From: Streptomyces rugosispiralis
GTDB lineage: Bacteria > Actinomycetota > Actinomycetes > Streptomycetales > Streptomycetaceae
Assembly (NCBI RefSeq): GCF_024505145.1
Contig: NZ_JANIAA010000028.1
Span: 1-64,000 of the forward strand
Length of the DNA: 64,000 nt
Reading direction: 5' to 3'
The notes below the pieces were generated by a model, which was not told the origin of the DNA, did not search any database, and saw only the letters and a program-made list of their open reading frames with translations. Below, piece after piece: positions 25,433 to 34,065 of this stretch. The position numbers were made by a program, and so were the translations under genes. Within the stretch, counting starts at the first letter, position 1. Every line of letters begins with the position of its first letter.

Positions 25433-25627
25433 TCAGAGGGTGCGATCGAGGCGGCCAGTCTTTATGGCGCGTATGAACACGCCGAGCGCGGCGGGCGTCG
25501 TACGGATCACCGCCTCGGGCTCGTCGCTCTCGCGTATGTGGATGCCGTCGGGGGTGGTGGAAAGTTCCACGCAGTTGGCGCCAACGTCCGTGCTGAAGGA
25601 GGATTTGCGCCACTTGAGGTCAGTCAT
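25433..25627 (-). CDS. DUF397 protein
   Basis: A 64-residue DUF397 protein: LKWRKSSFSTDVGANCVELS at the start, HIRESDEPEAVIRTTPAALG in the middle. DUF397 genes accompany XRE/DUF5753 regulators and ATP-binding proteins in many Streptomyces whiJ-like loci, where they act with the regulator. It lies 11 bases downstream of the DUF5753 gene on the same strand. Confidence 0.88.
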   Translation of the reverse strand: MTDLKWRKSSFSTDVGANCVELSTTPDGIHIRESDEPEAVIRTTPAALGVFIRAIKTGRLDRTL

Positions 25628-25638
25628 GCCCGCGCTTC

Positions 25639-26196
25639 CTAGTAATGGCTGTAGCGGAGGTGTTGGATCAGGCCCAGCGAATCTCGCACGTCGTCGCGCA
25701 CCGCAGAAGGGCTGCCGTCCACTGGCGGGAGGGCTACTGAACCGAGCCGGTCGAAGTGCGCTCGGTACTGGTTGATCGAGTCAGGGCCGTGGAGGAGTGT
25801 GGACTGGCCGGCGTGGTCCATCTGGAGCGTTTCCAGAATCCCGCCGTGTGAAGCGATCAAGCTGAAGGGGGTGTTCACCGCTGGAACACCGTCTGCGGTG
25901 AAGGGCAGGACCTGGATCGTCACATGCGGCATTTCCGCCAGTTCCACGAGCCGCAGTAACTGCTTGCGCGTCACGGCCGAGCCGCCGAACCGCATGTGCA
26001 ACGCGGCCTCGTGGATAACGGCGTGGACCGCCGGCGGCTCTTCGGCGGTGAGGGCTGCCTGGCGTCGCATGCGGAACTCGACCGCCCTGTCGATGTCCAC
26101 GGGATCCGTCACCACGTCGCTGACCCGGAAGATAGCGCGGATGTAATCCTCCGTCTGGAAGATCCCGGGGATGAACGCGCCACGGAGGCGTCGCAT
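25639..26196 (-). CDS. DUF5753 regulator lacking its HTH domain
   Basis: A 185-residue protein that consists almost only of the DUF5753 domain: IPGIFQTEDYIRAIFR, then EFRMRRQAALT, then LPFTADGVPAV, then a C-terminal YRAHFDRLGSVAL. Family members normally have about 90 more N-terminal residues with an XRE HTH. Here the CAT of the start overlaps the ATG of the divergent gene, and the expected HTH region is occupied by that gene, so the DNA-binding part is lost. Codon 80 is TTA (25957-25959), implying bldA dependence. It may act as a partner protein or be non-functional. Confidence 0.75.
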   Translation of the reverse strand: MRRLRGAFIPGIFQTEDYIRAIFRVSDVVTDPVDIDRAVEFRMRRQAALTAEEPPAVHAVIHEAALHMRFGGSAVTRKQLLRLVELAEMPHVTIQVLPFTADGVPAVNTPFSLIASHGGILETLQMDHAGQSTLLHGPDSINQYRAHFDRLGSVALPPVDGSPSAVRDDVRDSLGLIQHLRYSHY

Positions 26197-26629
26197 GGGA
26201 GCACCCGCACACCCGGAACATCCGTACCGCTACACCCTCTCCGCCCCCGCCCTCCCCACCTCACCCCGCTTGTGCCGCGACTTCGTGCGCGGGATCTTCG
26301 CGGCTTCAGGACTTCCCCAACTGGCCGACGCGGCAGCGATCTGCACGTCGGAGTTAGTGACCAACGTCCATCGGCACGGCAAGGGCGACGTACGGATGGC
26401 CGCCACCATTCAGCACGACCGCGTCCGGGTGACCGTCCACGACGACAGCCCCGAACTCCCCTCGCCCCGCCGCGCGGCGAACGATGAGACCAACGGGCGT
26501 GGCCTCTTCCTGGTCACGGCCCTTTCCGATGTCTGCGGCATGACCCTCGACGAACCGGCCGAAGGCACTGGCAAAGCGGTGTGGTTCGAGTTCAACGTCC
26601 CGCCCACGCACACGAAAAGCACCGCATGA
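26195..26629 (+). CDS. ATP-binding protein (HATPase, whiJ-locus type)
   Basis: A 144-residue GHKL ATPase-like protein. The N-box ELVTNVHRHG, the DDSPELP segment, the G-box NGRGLFLVTALSDVCGM and GKAVWFEF are all present, so ATP binding is likely. Codon 54, the Leu in the N-box, is TTA (26354-26356). Its ATG overlaps the start codon of the divergent DUF5753 gene, leaving no room for a normal promoter between them; transcription must start inside one of the two genes. Confidence 0.85.
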   Translation: MGAPAHPEHPYRYTLSAPALPTSPRLCRDFVRGIFAASGLPQLADAAAICTSELVTNVHRHGKGDVRMAATIQHDRVRVTVHDDSPELPSPRRAANDETNGRGLFLVTALSDVCGMTLDEPAEGTGKAVWFEFNVPPTHTKSTA

Positions 26630-26850
26630 ACCCCACCCCCGCCGAGCGGGTCGCCACAATCCTCCGCGACGAGTTCGCCGCCCACGTTGTACGGCTCCCC
26701 GACATCCGGGCCGACCTCAGCGACCCCCACCAACCGCAACTGCAACTCGGCACCGTCCCCCTCGGCACCGGCTTCGCGCTGCTGCGCGTACTCACCGACT
26801 ACCAGCGCCTGCTGAAGGCCGAGCGGGCCCGATCACAGCGGAGAGGGTAG
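26626..26850 (+). CDS. Small hypothetical protein downstream of the ATP-binding gene
   Basis: A 74-residue soluble protein beginning in an ATGA overlap. No family is recognised; it contains PDIRADLSDPHQPQLQLGTV and a helical basic end. Coupling suggests that it belongs to the whiJ-like locus. Confidence 0.6.
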   Translation: MNPTPAERVATILRDEFAAHVVRLPDIRADLSDPHQPQLQLGTVPLGTGFALLRVLTDYQRLLKAERARSQRRG

Positions 26851-26888
26851 AGCGTCGGTATCCGGCCTGAGCCGGGCCCGGTTGGGGC

Positions 26889-27680
26889 ATGCTGGGGCAC
26901 ATGAGGCAGGGGGAGCCCGGGGAGGGCGAGGGGTATTCGGGGCGGGCCGGGCGGCGGCGGGTCATCGTCGCGTCCGTGGTGAGCTGCGTGGCCATCGCGG
27001 TGGCCGTCACCCATGTGCTGGCGCCGAGCCTGAAGATAGACAACGTCACCGTGGCGCTCCTGGTGGTCGCCGTCGTGCCGTGGCTGCGCGATCTGCTCAA
27101 CAGCATCGAACTGCCGGGCGGGGTCCGCCTGGAGTTCAAGGAGGCGGTCGAGCGGCGCATCGAGGCCGCCGAGCGGATCGCCGACGCCGCCCTCGTGGGG
27201 AGCGGCGACGACGGCCCCGAGGCCGACGGCGCGACGGCGCTCACGGATGTGCGCCGACTGGCCGCCGAATACCGCGAGGTCCGTACGTCGATGTCCAGCG
27301 GGTCCGCCCGTACGCAGCGCATGAACGGCATCTTCGCCCGGCTGGTGCGCGCCACCCAGCGGCTCGCCGACCCCGAGCTGAACGGCTGGCTCGGCTCCCC
27401 CGACGGCGGTCTGCGCCTGGCCGCGTACGCGCGCCTCTACGCGGTGCCGGACTCGGACGCGCTGGTGGCCCTCACGGACGCCGTCGTGAAGGAGCCGCTC
27501 GCCTTCAGCCAGTACTGGGGCCTCCACGCGCTCGACAAGGTCGTGGACGCCGTCGGGGTCGAGGACGTGCCGCCGGGGGTCGTCCGGCGCCTGGAGGACT
27601 GCCGGCCGCGCGGCAGTGACCGGGTGGCCCTGCTGCGGCGGCTGATCGCCAAGCTGCACGGGCTCTCGCCCAGGCCGTGA
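26889..27680 (+). CDS. Membrane protein with cytoplasmic helical domain, unknown
   Basis: A 263-residue protein with two membrane spans near the N-terminus (VIVASVVSCVAIAVAVTHVL and VTVALLVVAVVPWL), then a charged helical cytoplasmic domain that includes an amphipathic linker (LEFKEAVERRIEAAERIADA) and an all-helical C-terminus. No enzyme motif is visible. The start may be ATG 26889 or 26901; neither has a strong ribosome site. It stands alone. Confidence 0.7.
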   Translation: MLGHMRQGEPGEGEGYSGRAGRRRVIVASVVSCVAIAVAVTHVLAPSLKIDNVTVALLVVAVVPWLRDLLNSIELPGGVRLEFKEAVERRIEAAERIADAALVGSGDDGPEADGATALTDVRRLAAEYREVRTSMSSGSARTQRMNGIFARLVRATQRLADPELNGWLGSPDGGLRLAAYARLYAVPDSDALVALTDAVVKEPLAFSQYWGLHALDKVVDAVGVEDVPPGVVRRLEDCRPRGSDRVALLRRLIAKLHGLSPRP

Positions 27681-27736
27681 TCGACTCCGCGGGGGCGGCG
27701 CAGACGAAGCGGTGACCCCGGCTTTTGAGAGTGTCG

Positions 27737-28750
27737 TCACCCGTCCGTGATGACCACCTTCCCGAAGTGCCCCCGCCCCGCGAAGTACCGGTACGCGGCG
27801 GGCGCCTCGGCGAAGGGGAAGGCGCGGTCGACGACGGGGCGCAGGCGGTGGTGCTCGATCGCGCGGTTCATCTGCTCGAACATCTCGCGGCTGCCCACGA
27901 ACATCCCCTGCAGCGTGACGCCCTTGCGCAGTACGGAGGACGGGTCGGCCCCGCCGTCCCGGGACAGTACGCCGATGAGGCTGATCCGCCCGCCGACGCG
28001 TACCGCCTCCAGCGACTGCGGCAGGGTGCCCGCGCCGCCCACCTCCACGACGTGGTCGACCCCGCCGCCGGTGGCCTCGGCCACCACGCGGCCCCAGTCG
28101 GGGGTGCGGGCGTAGTTGATGCCGTCGATGGCGCCGAGGGCGCGCAGTCGCTCCAGCTTGGCGTCGTCGCTGGAGGTGGCGAGCACCCTCGCCCCACCGA
28201 GCGTGGCGAACTGGAGGGCGAACAGCGACACTCCGCCGCTGCCCAGGGTCAGCACCGTCTGGCCGGGGGTGAGTCCGCCGGAGACGGCCACCGCGTGCCA
28301 AGCGGTCACGGCGGCGCAGGGCAGCGTCGCGGTCTCGGCGAAGTCCAGCTGCGCGGGGGCGGCGACCAGGGCCTCCTGGTCGAAGAGGACGTACTCCGCG
28401 AGCACCCCGTCCGTCGGGCCGCCCAGCGCGCCCGCCGTCTTCCGCGCGGCGGCCGGGCCGGAGAGCCAGCCGGGCATGAAGATCCCGGCGACCCGGTCGC
28501 CCTCCCGCCACCGGGTGACCTCGGAACCGGCGTCCACCACCTCGCCCGCGCCGTCGGACAGCGGTACGACATCGGGTTTCAGAGCACGTCCGTACGCGTC
28601 CGACGCGATCATCAGATCCCGGTAGTTGAGCGACCAGGCCCGCATCCGGACCAGCACCTCGCGCGGCCCGGGGGCGGGCACCTCGCGCTCGTCCAGCCGG
28701 AGGGCGTCCACGCCGGTGAGGCGCGGCAGGTGGTAGTAGCGCGTCTTCAT
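27737..28750 (-). CDS. MDR-family NAD(P)-dependent alcohol dehydrogenase / quinone reductase
   Basis: A 337-residue medium-chain oxidoreductase. The GroES-like half has SLNYRDLMIASDAYG and PLSDGAGEVVDAGSEV; the nucleotide site is TLGSGGVSLFALQFA. The structural and catalytic zinc ligands of classical alcohol dehydrogenases are not seen, so it resembles NADPH:quinone reductases. It is 16 bases downstream of the PhzF-family gene and may be co-transcribed with it. Confidence 0.85.
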   Translation of the reverse strand: MKTRYYHLPRLTGVDALRLDEREVPAPGPREVLVRMRAWSLNYRDLMIASDAYGRALKPDVVPLSDGAGEVVDAGSEVTRWREGDRVAGIFMPGWLSGPAAARKTAGALGGPTDGVLAEYVLFDQEALVAAPAQLDFAETATLPCAAVTAWHAVAVSGGLTPGQTVLTLGSGGVSLFALQFATLGGARVLATSSDDAKLERLRALGAIDGINYARTPDWGRVVAEATGGGVDHVVEVGGAGTLPQSLEAVRVGGRISLIGVLSRDGGADPSSVLRKGVTLQGMFVGSREMFEQMNRAIEHHRLRPVVDRAFPFAEAPAAYRYFAGRGHFGKVVITDG

Positions 28751-28766
28751 GAGACCGTTCCTCTTC

Positions 28767-29783
28767 TCACGCGGTCCGCGGGGTCGTGCATGGCCCGGCT
28801 TCCGGGTCCGTTCCCCGACCGGTCCGCGGGATCGGGACGGCCTGGCCGCTGACCCGCGAGCGGGGGTCGTCGGGCGTGACGTCGAGCAGGAGGTCGCTGG
28901 GGCGGCCCATGTCCTCGCCCTGGCGGATACGGACCCTGGTCGGCCCGTCGGCCAGGCCGAGTACCCGCAGATAGCCGCCGAAGGCGGCGGCCGCGGCGCC
29001 GGTGGCCGGGTCCTCGACCACCCCGCCGACGGGGAACGGATCGCGGGCGTGGAAGGCCAGCTTCTCGGTGGAGCCGTCCCCCGCGCCCTCCGCCGTCTCG
29101 CACCACACCAGATGCACCGTCGTCCAGCCGCGCCGCCGCATCACCGCCCCGAGCGCGTCGAAGTCGTAGTCGAGGTCCGCCAGCCGCTCGCGGGTGGCGG
29201 CGGCGAGGACGAGGTGGTCATTGCCCGCGAAGGCGACATGCGGGGGCAGGGCCGGGTCCAGGTCGTCCGCGGACCACCCCAGCGCCGCCAGCGCCGGCTC
29301 GAGCTCCGTACCCGGGTCGGCGGGGCGCGAGCGGGTGGGAACGCTGGTGAGCGTGGCGCGGGGCGGGCCGTCGCCGTCGGCCGTGGTCTCGACGCGGATC
29401 TCGCCCGAGGCCGTGTCGAAGACCAGCTCACCCGGGCCGTCGCGCTCGGCGAGGGCCACGGCCGTGGCGATGGTGGCGTGTCCGCAGAACGCGACCTCGG
29501 CGAGCGGGCTGAAGTACCGCAGCCGGTAGCGGCGCGCGGCCTCGTCCCGCTCGGTGATGAACGCGGTCTCCGAGTAGCCGACCCGCGCGGCGATGGCGGT
29601 CATCGCCGCGTCGTCGTCCGCGACGGCCGAGGCGTCGAGGACCACACCGGCGGGGTTGCCGCCGTCGGGGCGGGTGGTGAAGGCGGAGTAGTGCAGCACG
29701 TCGACATCCGGGGTGGATGCGGTGGACGCGGTGGGCGTCGTGGATGTGGTGGTGGACGCGGTGGGTCCGGTGGGTGCGGTCAT
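28767..29783 (-). CDS. PhzF-family isomerase/epimerase-like protein
   Basis: A 338-residue PhzF-fold protein. The catalytic Glu lies in GYSETAFIT, followed by RYFSPLAEVAFCGHATIATA; the second half has EDPATGAAAAAFGGYL. It begins with a Thr/Ser/Ala-rich extension (about 25 residues) made of ACC/TCC/GTC repeats. PhzF relatives isomerise or epimerise small carboxylates; without other phenazine genes nearby the substrate is unknown. Divergent from the LysR gene, which probably controls it. Confidence 0.85.
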   Translation of the reverse strand: MTAPTGPTASTTTSTTPTASTASTPDVDVLHYSAFTTRPDGGNPAGVVLDASAVADDDAAMTAIAARVGYSETAFITERDEAARRYRLRYFSPLAEVAFCGHATIATAVALAERDGPGELVFDTASGEIRVETTADGDGPPRATLTSVPTRSRPADPGTELEPALAALGWSADDLDPALPPHVAFAGNDHLVLAAATRERLADLDYDFDALGAVMRRRGWTTVHLVWCETAEGAGDGSTEKLAFHARDPFPVGGVVEDPATGAAAAAFGGYLRVLGLADGPTRVRIRQGEDMGRPSDLLLDVTPDDPRSRVSGQAVPIPRTGRGTDPEAGPCTTPRTA

Positions 29784-29891
29784 GGCCTCCACGGTTCCAC
29801 CGACCCCGGTATCGCGTCCAACGATTCCTTTCGCTCGAGTCGATCGAGGAACCCGATGAGAGCAGGTCGGAGGCGTTCTATCCTGACCGTC

Positions 29892-30782
29892 GTGGACACA
29901 CGACTCCTGAAGACGTTCGCGGCGCTGGCGAGAACCGGCAGCTTCACCGCGACCGCCACCGAGCTCCATCTCGCCCAGTCCACCGTCACCGTCCAGATAC
30001 GCACCCTGGAACGGGAGCTGGGCACCCGTCTCTTCGACCGGCTGCCCTCGGGCGCCCTGCCGACCAGCGCCGGTCGCCGATTGCTGACGGAGGCCGAGGA
30101 GGTCCTGGACGCCGAGGCCCGGCTGCGCGCGGTGGCGGCGGCCGGGAACGGCGACGGCGCGGTGGAGGGCCCGGTCGCCCTCGGCGCGGGCGAGTCCCTG
30201 TGCGCCTCGCACCTCCCCCGAGTGATCGCCTCGCTGCGCCGCAGCCACCCCGGCATCGACCTCCACCTCCACCCCGCGGGCAGCGCGGCGGCCGTCGAGG
30301 GGCTGCGTACGGGACGGCTCGACCTCGTCCTGCTCCTCGAACCGGACGTGGCCGACGCCGACCTGGTGGCCCGCCCCATCGCCCGCGAACCCCTCGTCTA
30401 CGTCGCCGCCCCCGGCCATCCGCTGGCCGGACGCGAGGCGGGCTGGGACCAACTGGCCGAACAGAGCTTCTTCGTCCACGAACAGGGCTGCTCCTACAGC
30501 GACCACCTCGTCCGCACCCTCCTCGACCTCCCCGGCCCGGCACCGCGCCTCACCCGCTTCGGCAGCATCGAGGCCGCCCGCGCCTGCGTCGCCGCAGGCC
30601 TCGGCCTGACGCTGCTCCCCCGCGCCACGGTGGAACGGCAACTTGCCGATGGCTACCTCGCCGAGGTCCACGGCCCGGCCATCCCCCCGGTCCCCGTCCA
30701 GCTCACCCGCCACCGCCGCCGCTGGACCAGCCCCGCGGCTCGGGCCGTGGCGGACGAGCTGACGCGGCTGCTGGCGGCGTGA
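29892..30782 (+). CDS. LysR-family regulator
   Basis: A 296-residue LysR protein. The HTH is at the very start (LLKTFAALARTGSFTATATE, then HLAQSTVTVQIRTLERELG), and the inducer domain spans residues 90-290. GTG 29892 starts at the usual LysR N-terminus. A TATCCT hexamer lies eight bases upstream and no ribosome site is visible, so the mRNA may be leaderless; ATG 29856 is an alternative. Divergent from PhzF and the MDR reductase. Confidence 0.88.
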   Translation: MDTRLLKTFAALARTGSFTATATELHLAQSTVTVQIRTLERELGTRLFDRLPSGALPTSAGRRLLTEAEEVLDAEARLRAVAAAGNGDGAVEGPVALGAGESLCASHLPRVIASLRRSHPGIDLHLHPAGSAAAVEGLRTGRLDLVLLLEPDVADADLVARPIAREPLVYVAAPGHPLAGREAGWDQLAEQSFFVHEQGCSYSDHLVRTLLDLPGPAPRLTRFGSIEAARACVAAGLGLTLLPRATVERQLADGYLAEVHGPAIPPVPVQLTRHRRRWTSPAARAVADELTRLLAA

Positions 30783-30856
30783 GCCGTACGCCGGACGAAC
30801 TTCAGACGGGCCTCGCACGGGCCTCGGACGAGCCTCAGACGACTGCCGGACGAGCC

Positions 30857-31300
30857 TCAGACGAGCGTGACGCCGTCGTGGGCGCGGATCGCCGGTGGGG
30901 TGGCGGTGTCGAGTGCGTCCAGGACGCGCACGGCGTACGCCTCGTCGGCGAGATCGGGGACCTCGGCGCGGGTGGCCCAGCGCCAGGCCCGGGTGCGGGG
31001 GCCGGTGGCGGGGGTGCCGTCGAGCGCCTCACAGCGGAAGACGAGGGAGACGGTGAGGTCGTTCATGTCCTTGTAGACCCCGGTGAGCGCGGCCGGGAGC
31101 GCGATCTTGACGCCCGTCTCCTCGAGGATCTCGCGCTGCAGGGCGTCGGGGATGGCGGCATCGGGGTCGAGCGCACCGCCCGGCGGTTCCCAGGTGCTGC
31201 CGTCGCGCCGCTTGATCAGCAGCGCCCGGCCGCGCTCGTCCACGATCACGCCGGCGACGCTCACGGTGTGCGGGCGGTCTTGGGGGCGGTCAGTGGTCAC
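30857..31300 (-). CDS. Nudix hydrolase
   Basis: A 147-residue Nudix protein. The box reads GGALDPDAAIPDALQREILE followed by ETG; the usual early Glu is Asp, and REILEE is intact. It should hydrolyse a nucleoside-diphosphate-linked substrate with Mg. Short GACGAGCCTCAGA repeats lie downstream (30790-30860). Confidence 0.85.
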   Translation of the reverse strand: MTTDRPQDRPHTVSVAGVIVDERGRALLIKRRDGSTWEPPGGALDPDAAIPDALQREILEETGVKIALPAALTGVYKDMNDLTVSLVFRCEALDGTPATGPRTRAWRWATRAEVPDLADEAYAVRVLDALDTATPPAIRAHDGVTLV

Positions 31301-31459
31301 GTTCTCGGCCCTCTCGGCTGGCTGGCGCCCTCACCGTAGCAACGTGGCGGGCGTGGGAGCGGGGTGTGCGCAGGAGTTCATGTTTCGCTCCCTCCGGCCG
31401 GGCGGATTGTTAAGGCCGGGTCGGGAAAGTGGCGGGCCGCAGATCAGTAGGAGGACACG

Positions 31460-32476
31460 ATGAGACTGTGGCACCGTGCCGCGTGCACCGCGGTTGCCCT
31501 GAGCGCGGTTTCGCTCGGCCTGTGCGCCGGGCCGGCGGCCGCCGACTCCGGCGAGGGCCGGTACACCTTCGCGGTGATCGGCGACATTCCGTACGGCAGC
31601 GCCGAGATCGCCGACTTCCCCAAGGTCATCGACCAGATCAACGCCGACCCCGATGTGCGGTTCGTCGATCACTTGGGTGACATCAAGGACGGCTCGTCCG
31701 TCTGCGACGACGCGTACTTCAAGATGATCAAGTCGGACTTCGACCGGTTCGAGGACCCGCTGGTCTACACGGTGGGCGACAACGAGTGGACGGACTGCCA
31801 CCGCCCGAACAACGGTGGCTACAACCCGCTGGAGCGCCTGGCCACCATCCGGAAGGTCTTCTTCCCGCACCCCGGCCGGACCCTCGGTGAGAACAGCGTC
31901 CCGGTGACCTCGCAGGCGGCCCAGGGCTATCCCGAGAACGTTGGCTACCGGCGGGCGGGCGTGTCCTTCGCCGCCCTGCACATCGTGGGCAGCAACAACG
32001 ACATGGCGCCGTGGACGGGCAACACCGCGCCCACGCCGGAGCAGACCGCCGAGGCCAAGGGGCGCACGGCCGCCGTCGTGCGGTTGATCCACGAGACCTT
32101 CGACGCGGCCCGGCGCCACCACGACAAGGCGGTCACCCTCCTCACCCAGGCCGACATGTTCGACCCGACGGTCAAGGACCCCGCCTTCGCGGACTATTCG
32201 GCCTTCCAGCCGATCGTCAAGGCGATCGCCGACGAGTCCGCGGCCTTCCGCGGGCCGGTGTATCTGCTCAACGGCGACAGCCACGTCTACAACAGTGACA
32301 AGCCGCTGGACGGCGGCTCGAAGTGGCTGTCCTTCTACGGGGTCGGGAATCCCGCCCCGAACCTGTCCCGGGTGACGGTCGACGGTTCGAGCAACGCCGA
32401 CAACTGGCTGAAGGTCACGGTGAAGCCGGGGAGCAAGCAGGTGCTGAGCTGGACCCGGGTGCCGTTCACGTCCTGA
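31460..32476 (+). CDS. Secreted metallophosphoesterase-like protein
   Basis: A 338-residue exported protein with a clear signal peptide (RAACTAVALSAVSLGLCAGP, cleavage near AAA). Metal-site motifs in order: VIGDIPYG, HLGDIKDG, TVGDNEW, and a late NGDSHVY, matching the calcineurin-type phosphoesterase pattern with some replacements. AGTAGGAGG precedes the ATG. It is probably a periplasmic or extracellular phosphatase. Monocistronic, convergent with the flotillin gene. Confidence 0.85.
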   Translation: MRLWHRAACTAVALSAVSLGLCAGPAAADSGEGRYTFAVIGDIPYGSAEIADFPKVIDQINADPDVRFVDHLGDIKDGSSVCDDAYFKMIKSDFDRFEDPLVYTVGDNEWTDCHRPNNGGYNPLERLATIRKVFFPHPGRTLGENSVPVTSQAAQGYPENVGYRRAGVSFAALHIVGSNNDMAPWTGNTAPTPEQTAEAKGRTAAVVRLIHETFDAARRHHDKAVTLLTQADMFDPTVKDPAFADYSAFQPIVKAIADESAAFRGPVYLLNGDSHVYNSDKPLDGGSKWLSFYGVGNPAPNLSRVTVDGSSNADNWLKVTVKPGSKQVLSWTRVPFTS

Positions 32477-32550
32477 GCGCCCCTGAACCCGAACGTGAGG
32501 GCACGGCCCGCCGACGGTGCGCACACCCCGGCGGGCCCCGCCATGCGGCC

Positions 32551-33687
32551 CTAGTGGACGTCCACGACGCCGTCCTCCTGCCCACGCCGGTCCTGCTTCT
32601 TCCCCTCGGACTCGTTCATGTTGCGCCGCACCGCGTCCAGGATGGTCAGACCCTGCCCGACCAGGCTCGCCGCGATCTCGCCCAGCCCGTCCGCCCCGTT
32701 GAGGACGTTGACGTTCGCCCCGGAGAGTCCGGAGGCGGCCTCCTTGACGATCTGCGGCAGTTGGTCGATCAGCATGCGGTCGAGCGCGACCCGGCCGTGT
32801 GAGGCCGCCGCCTCGGCCTGGATCTTCATCCGCTCCGCCTCGGCCAGCGCCACCACCCGGATCCGCTCGGCCTCCGCCTCCGCCGGTTTCACGATCTCGG
32901 CCACCAGCTGCTGCTGCCGCAGATCGGCCGCCCGCTGGGCCAACTCCGTGCGCGCGGAGAGTACTTCCTGCTGTGCGTGCGCCTCCGCCAGCGGTCCGGC
33001 CTGGGCGGCCTGCGCCTGGGCGCGGTCCACCTCGGCGTTGTACTGGGCCTGCACCACCGCCGTCTGCCGCGCGTACTCGGCCTGGTTGCGCGCCGCCTCC
33101 TGCTCCGCCTCGGCCGACGCCTGGCTGGCCTTGGCCTGGGCGATCTGGGCCTGCCGCTGGATGGCGGCCTTGTGCGGGGCGGACATCGCGTCGATATAGC
33201 CGGTGTCGCCGTCGTCGATCGACTGGATCTGCAACGAGTCCACGATCAGACCGATCTTGGCCATCTCCGCCTTGGAGGTGTCCAGCACCTCGGTGGCCAG
33301 CTTCTGCCGCTCGGTGATGAGTTCCTCGACCGTCATCGAGCCGATGATGGCCCGCAGATGACCCGCGAAGATCCGCCCGGTCAGCACCGCCATCTGCTCC
33401 TGGTCGGAGAGGAACCGCTGGCCCGCGTTGACGATGGACTCGGTGTCATTGCCCACCTTGAACGCGATCACCGCGCGCACCGTCAGCGTGATGCCCTGTC
33501 GGCTGACGCACTTCTCCGCGACCTCGGCCTCACACATCGCCAGTGTCAGGAAGCGGACCTTGCGGAAGACCGGGAGCACGAACTTGCCGTGCCCTGTCAC
33601 CACGCGAAACGGCGCACCCCCATGTCCACGCCTGCCACCCGAGATCAGCATCGCCTGGTCGGGTGCGGGCACGCGGTAACCGAACAT
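32551..33687 (-). CDS. SPFH/flotillin-family protein
   Basis: A 378-residue flotillin-like protein. The band-7 domain covers about residues 5-175 (HGKFVLPVFRKVRFLTL, VRAVIAFKVG, IDSLQIQSID-like segment), followed by a long Ala/Gln/Glu-rich coiled coil (about 180-310) and a hydrophobic Gly-rich end. TGAGGAGACGAAGG precedes the ATG at 33687. It probably scaffolds membrane microdomains. The small OB-type protein encoded 11 bases upstream is the usual NfeD-like partner. Confidence 0.88.
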   Translation of the reverse strand: MFGYRVPAPDQAMLISGGRRGHGGAPFRVVTGHGKFVLPVFRKVRFLTLAMCEAEVAEKCVSRQGITLTVRAVIAFKVGNDTESIVNAGQRFLSDQEQMAVLTGRIFAGHLRAIIGSMTVEELITERQKLATEVLDTSKAEMAKIGLIVDSLQIQSIDDGDTGYIDAMSAPHKAAIQRQAQIAQAKASQASAEAEQEAARNQAEYARQTAVVQAQYNAEVDRAQAQAAQAGPLAEAHAQQEVLSARTELAQRAADLRQQQLVAEIVKPAEAEAERIRVVALAEAERMKIQAEAAASHGRVALDRMLIDQLPQIVKEAASGLSGANVNVLNGADGLGEIAASLVGQGLTILDAVRRNMNESEGKKQDRRGQEDGVVDVH

Positions 33688-33698
33688 CCTTCGTCTCC

Positions 33699-33950
33699 TC
33701 AGCCTGCGCCGCCGGCCCCGCCGGACGACGCCTCCAATGGATCGGCCCACTCGATGACATCGACCTGGCGGGAGCCGCGAGAGTCGATCACGAGAACGGA
33801 CGCGCCTTGCGGCAGCGGGTCGGAGGACCAGGCGAGGAACGTCTCCGAACCACCCCTGACGCGCACCAGGACCTCGCCGGGACCACTGGCACCACGGGTG
33901 CCCAGAAGCAGCACCCCGGTGCGACCGATCACAGGATCATCCGGTGTCAT
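33699..33950 (-). CDS. Small NfeD-like/OB-fold protein
   Basis: An 83-residue protein without a membrane span. GRTGVLLLGTRGASGPGEVL followed by RVRGGSETFLAW and a GASVLVIDSRGSRQVDV end matches the OB domain of NfeD-type partners of flotillins. Same strand and 11 bases upstream of the flotillin gene, so almost certainly an operon. Confidence 0.75.
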   Translation of the reverse strand: MTPDDPVIGRTGVLLLGTRGASGPGEVLVRVRGGSETFLAWSSDPLPQGASVLVIDSRGSRQVDVIEWADPLEASSGGAGGAG

Positions 33951-34065
33951 AGCGGCAGCCCCCCGTCATTCCGCTGCTGAAATCCGACGTTAGACCGTTT
34001 TCCCGGCGCCGGATACGGTTGTGCGCAGCGGGGATCGGGAGAACCGCCACCCGCGCGGACGGCCG

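Noticed and set aside
28767..29783. PhzF and the EhpF-like gene as parts of one phenazine cluster
   Set aside because: They lie 20 kb apart with unrelated operons between, and no phzA/B/D/E/G-type genes are seen.
32551..33750. A longer N-terminus for the flotillin gene (start at 33750)
   Set aside because: The extra 21 codons are Arg-rich and overlap the preceding small gene; a strong ribosome site precedes 33687.
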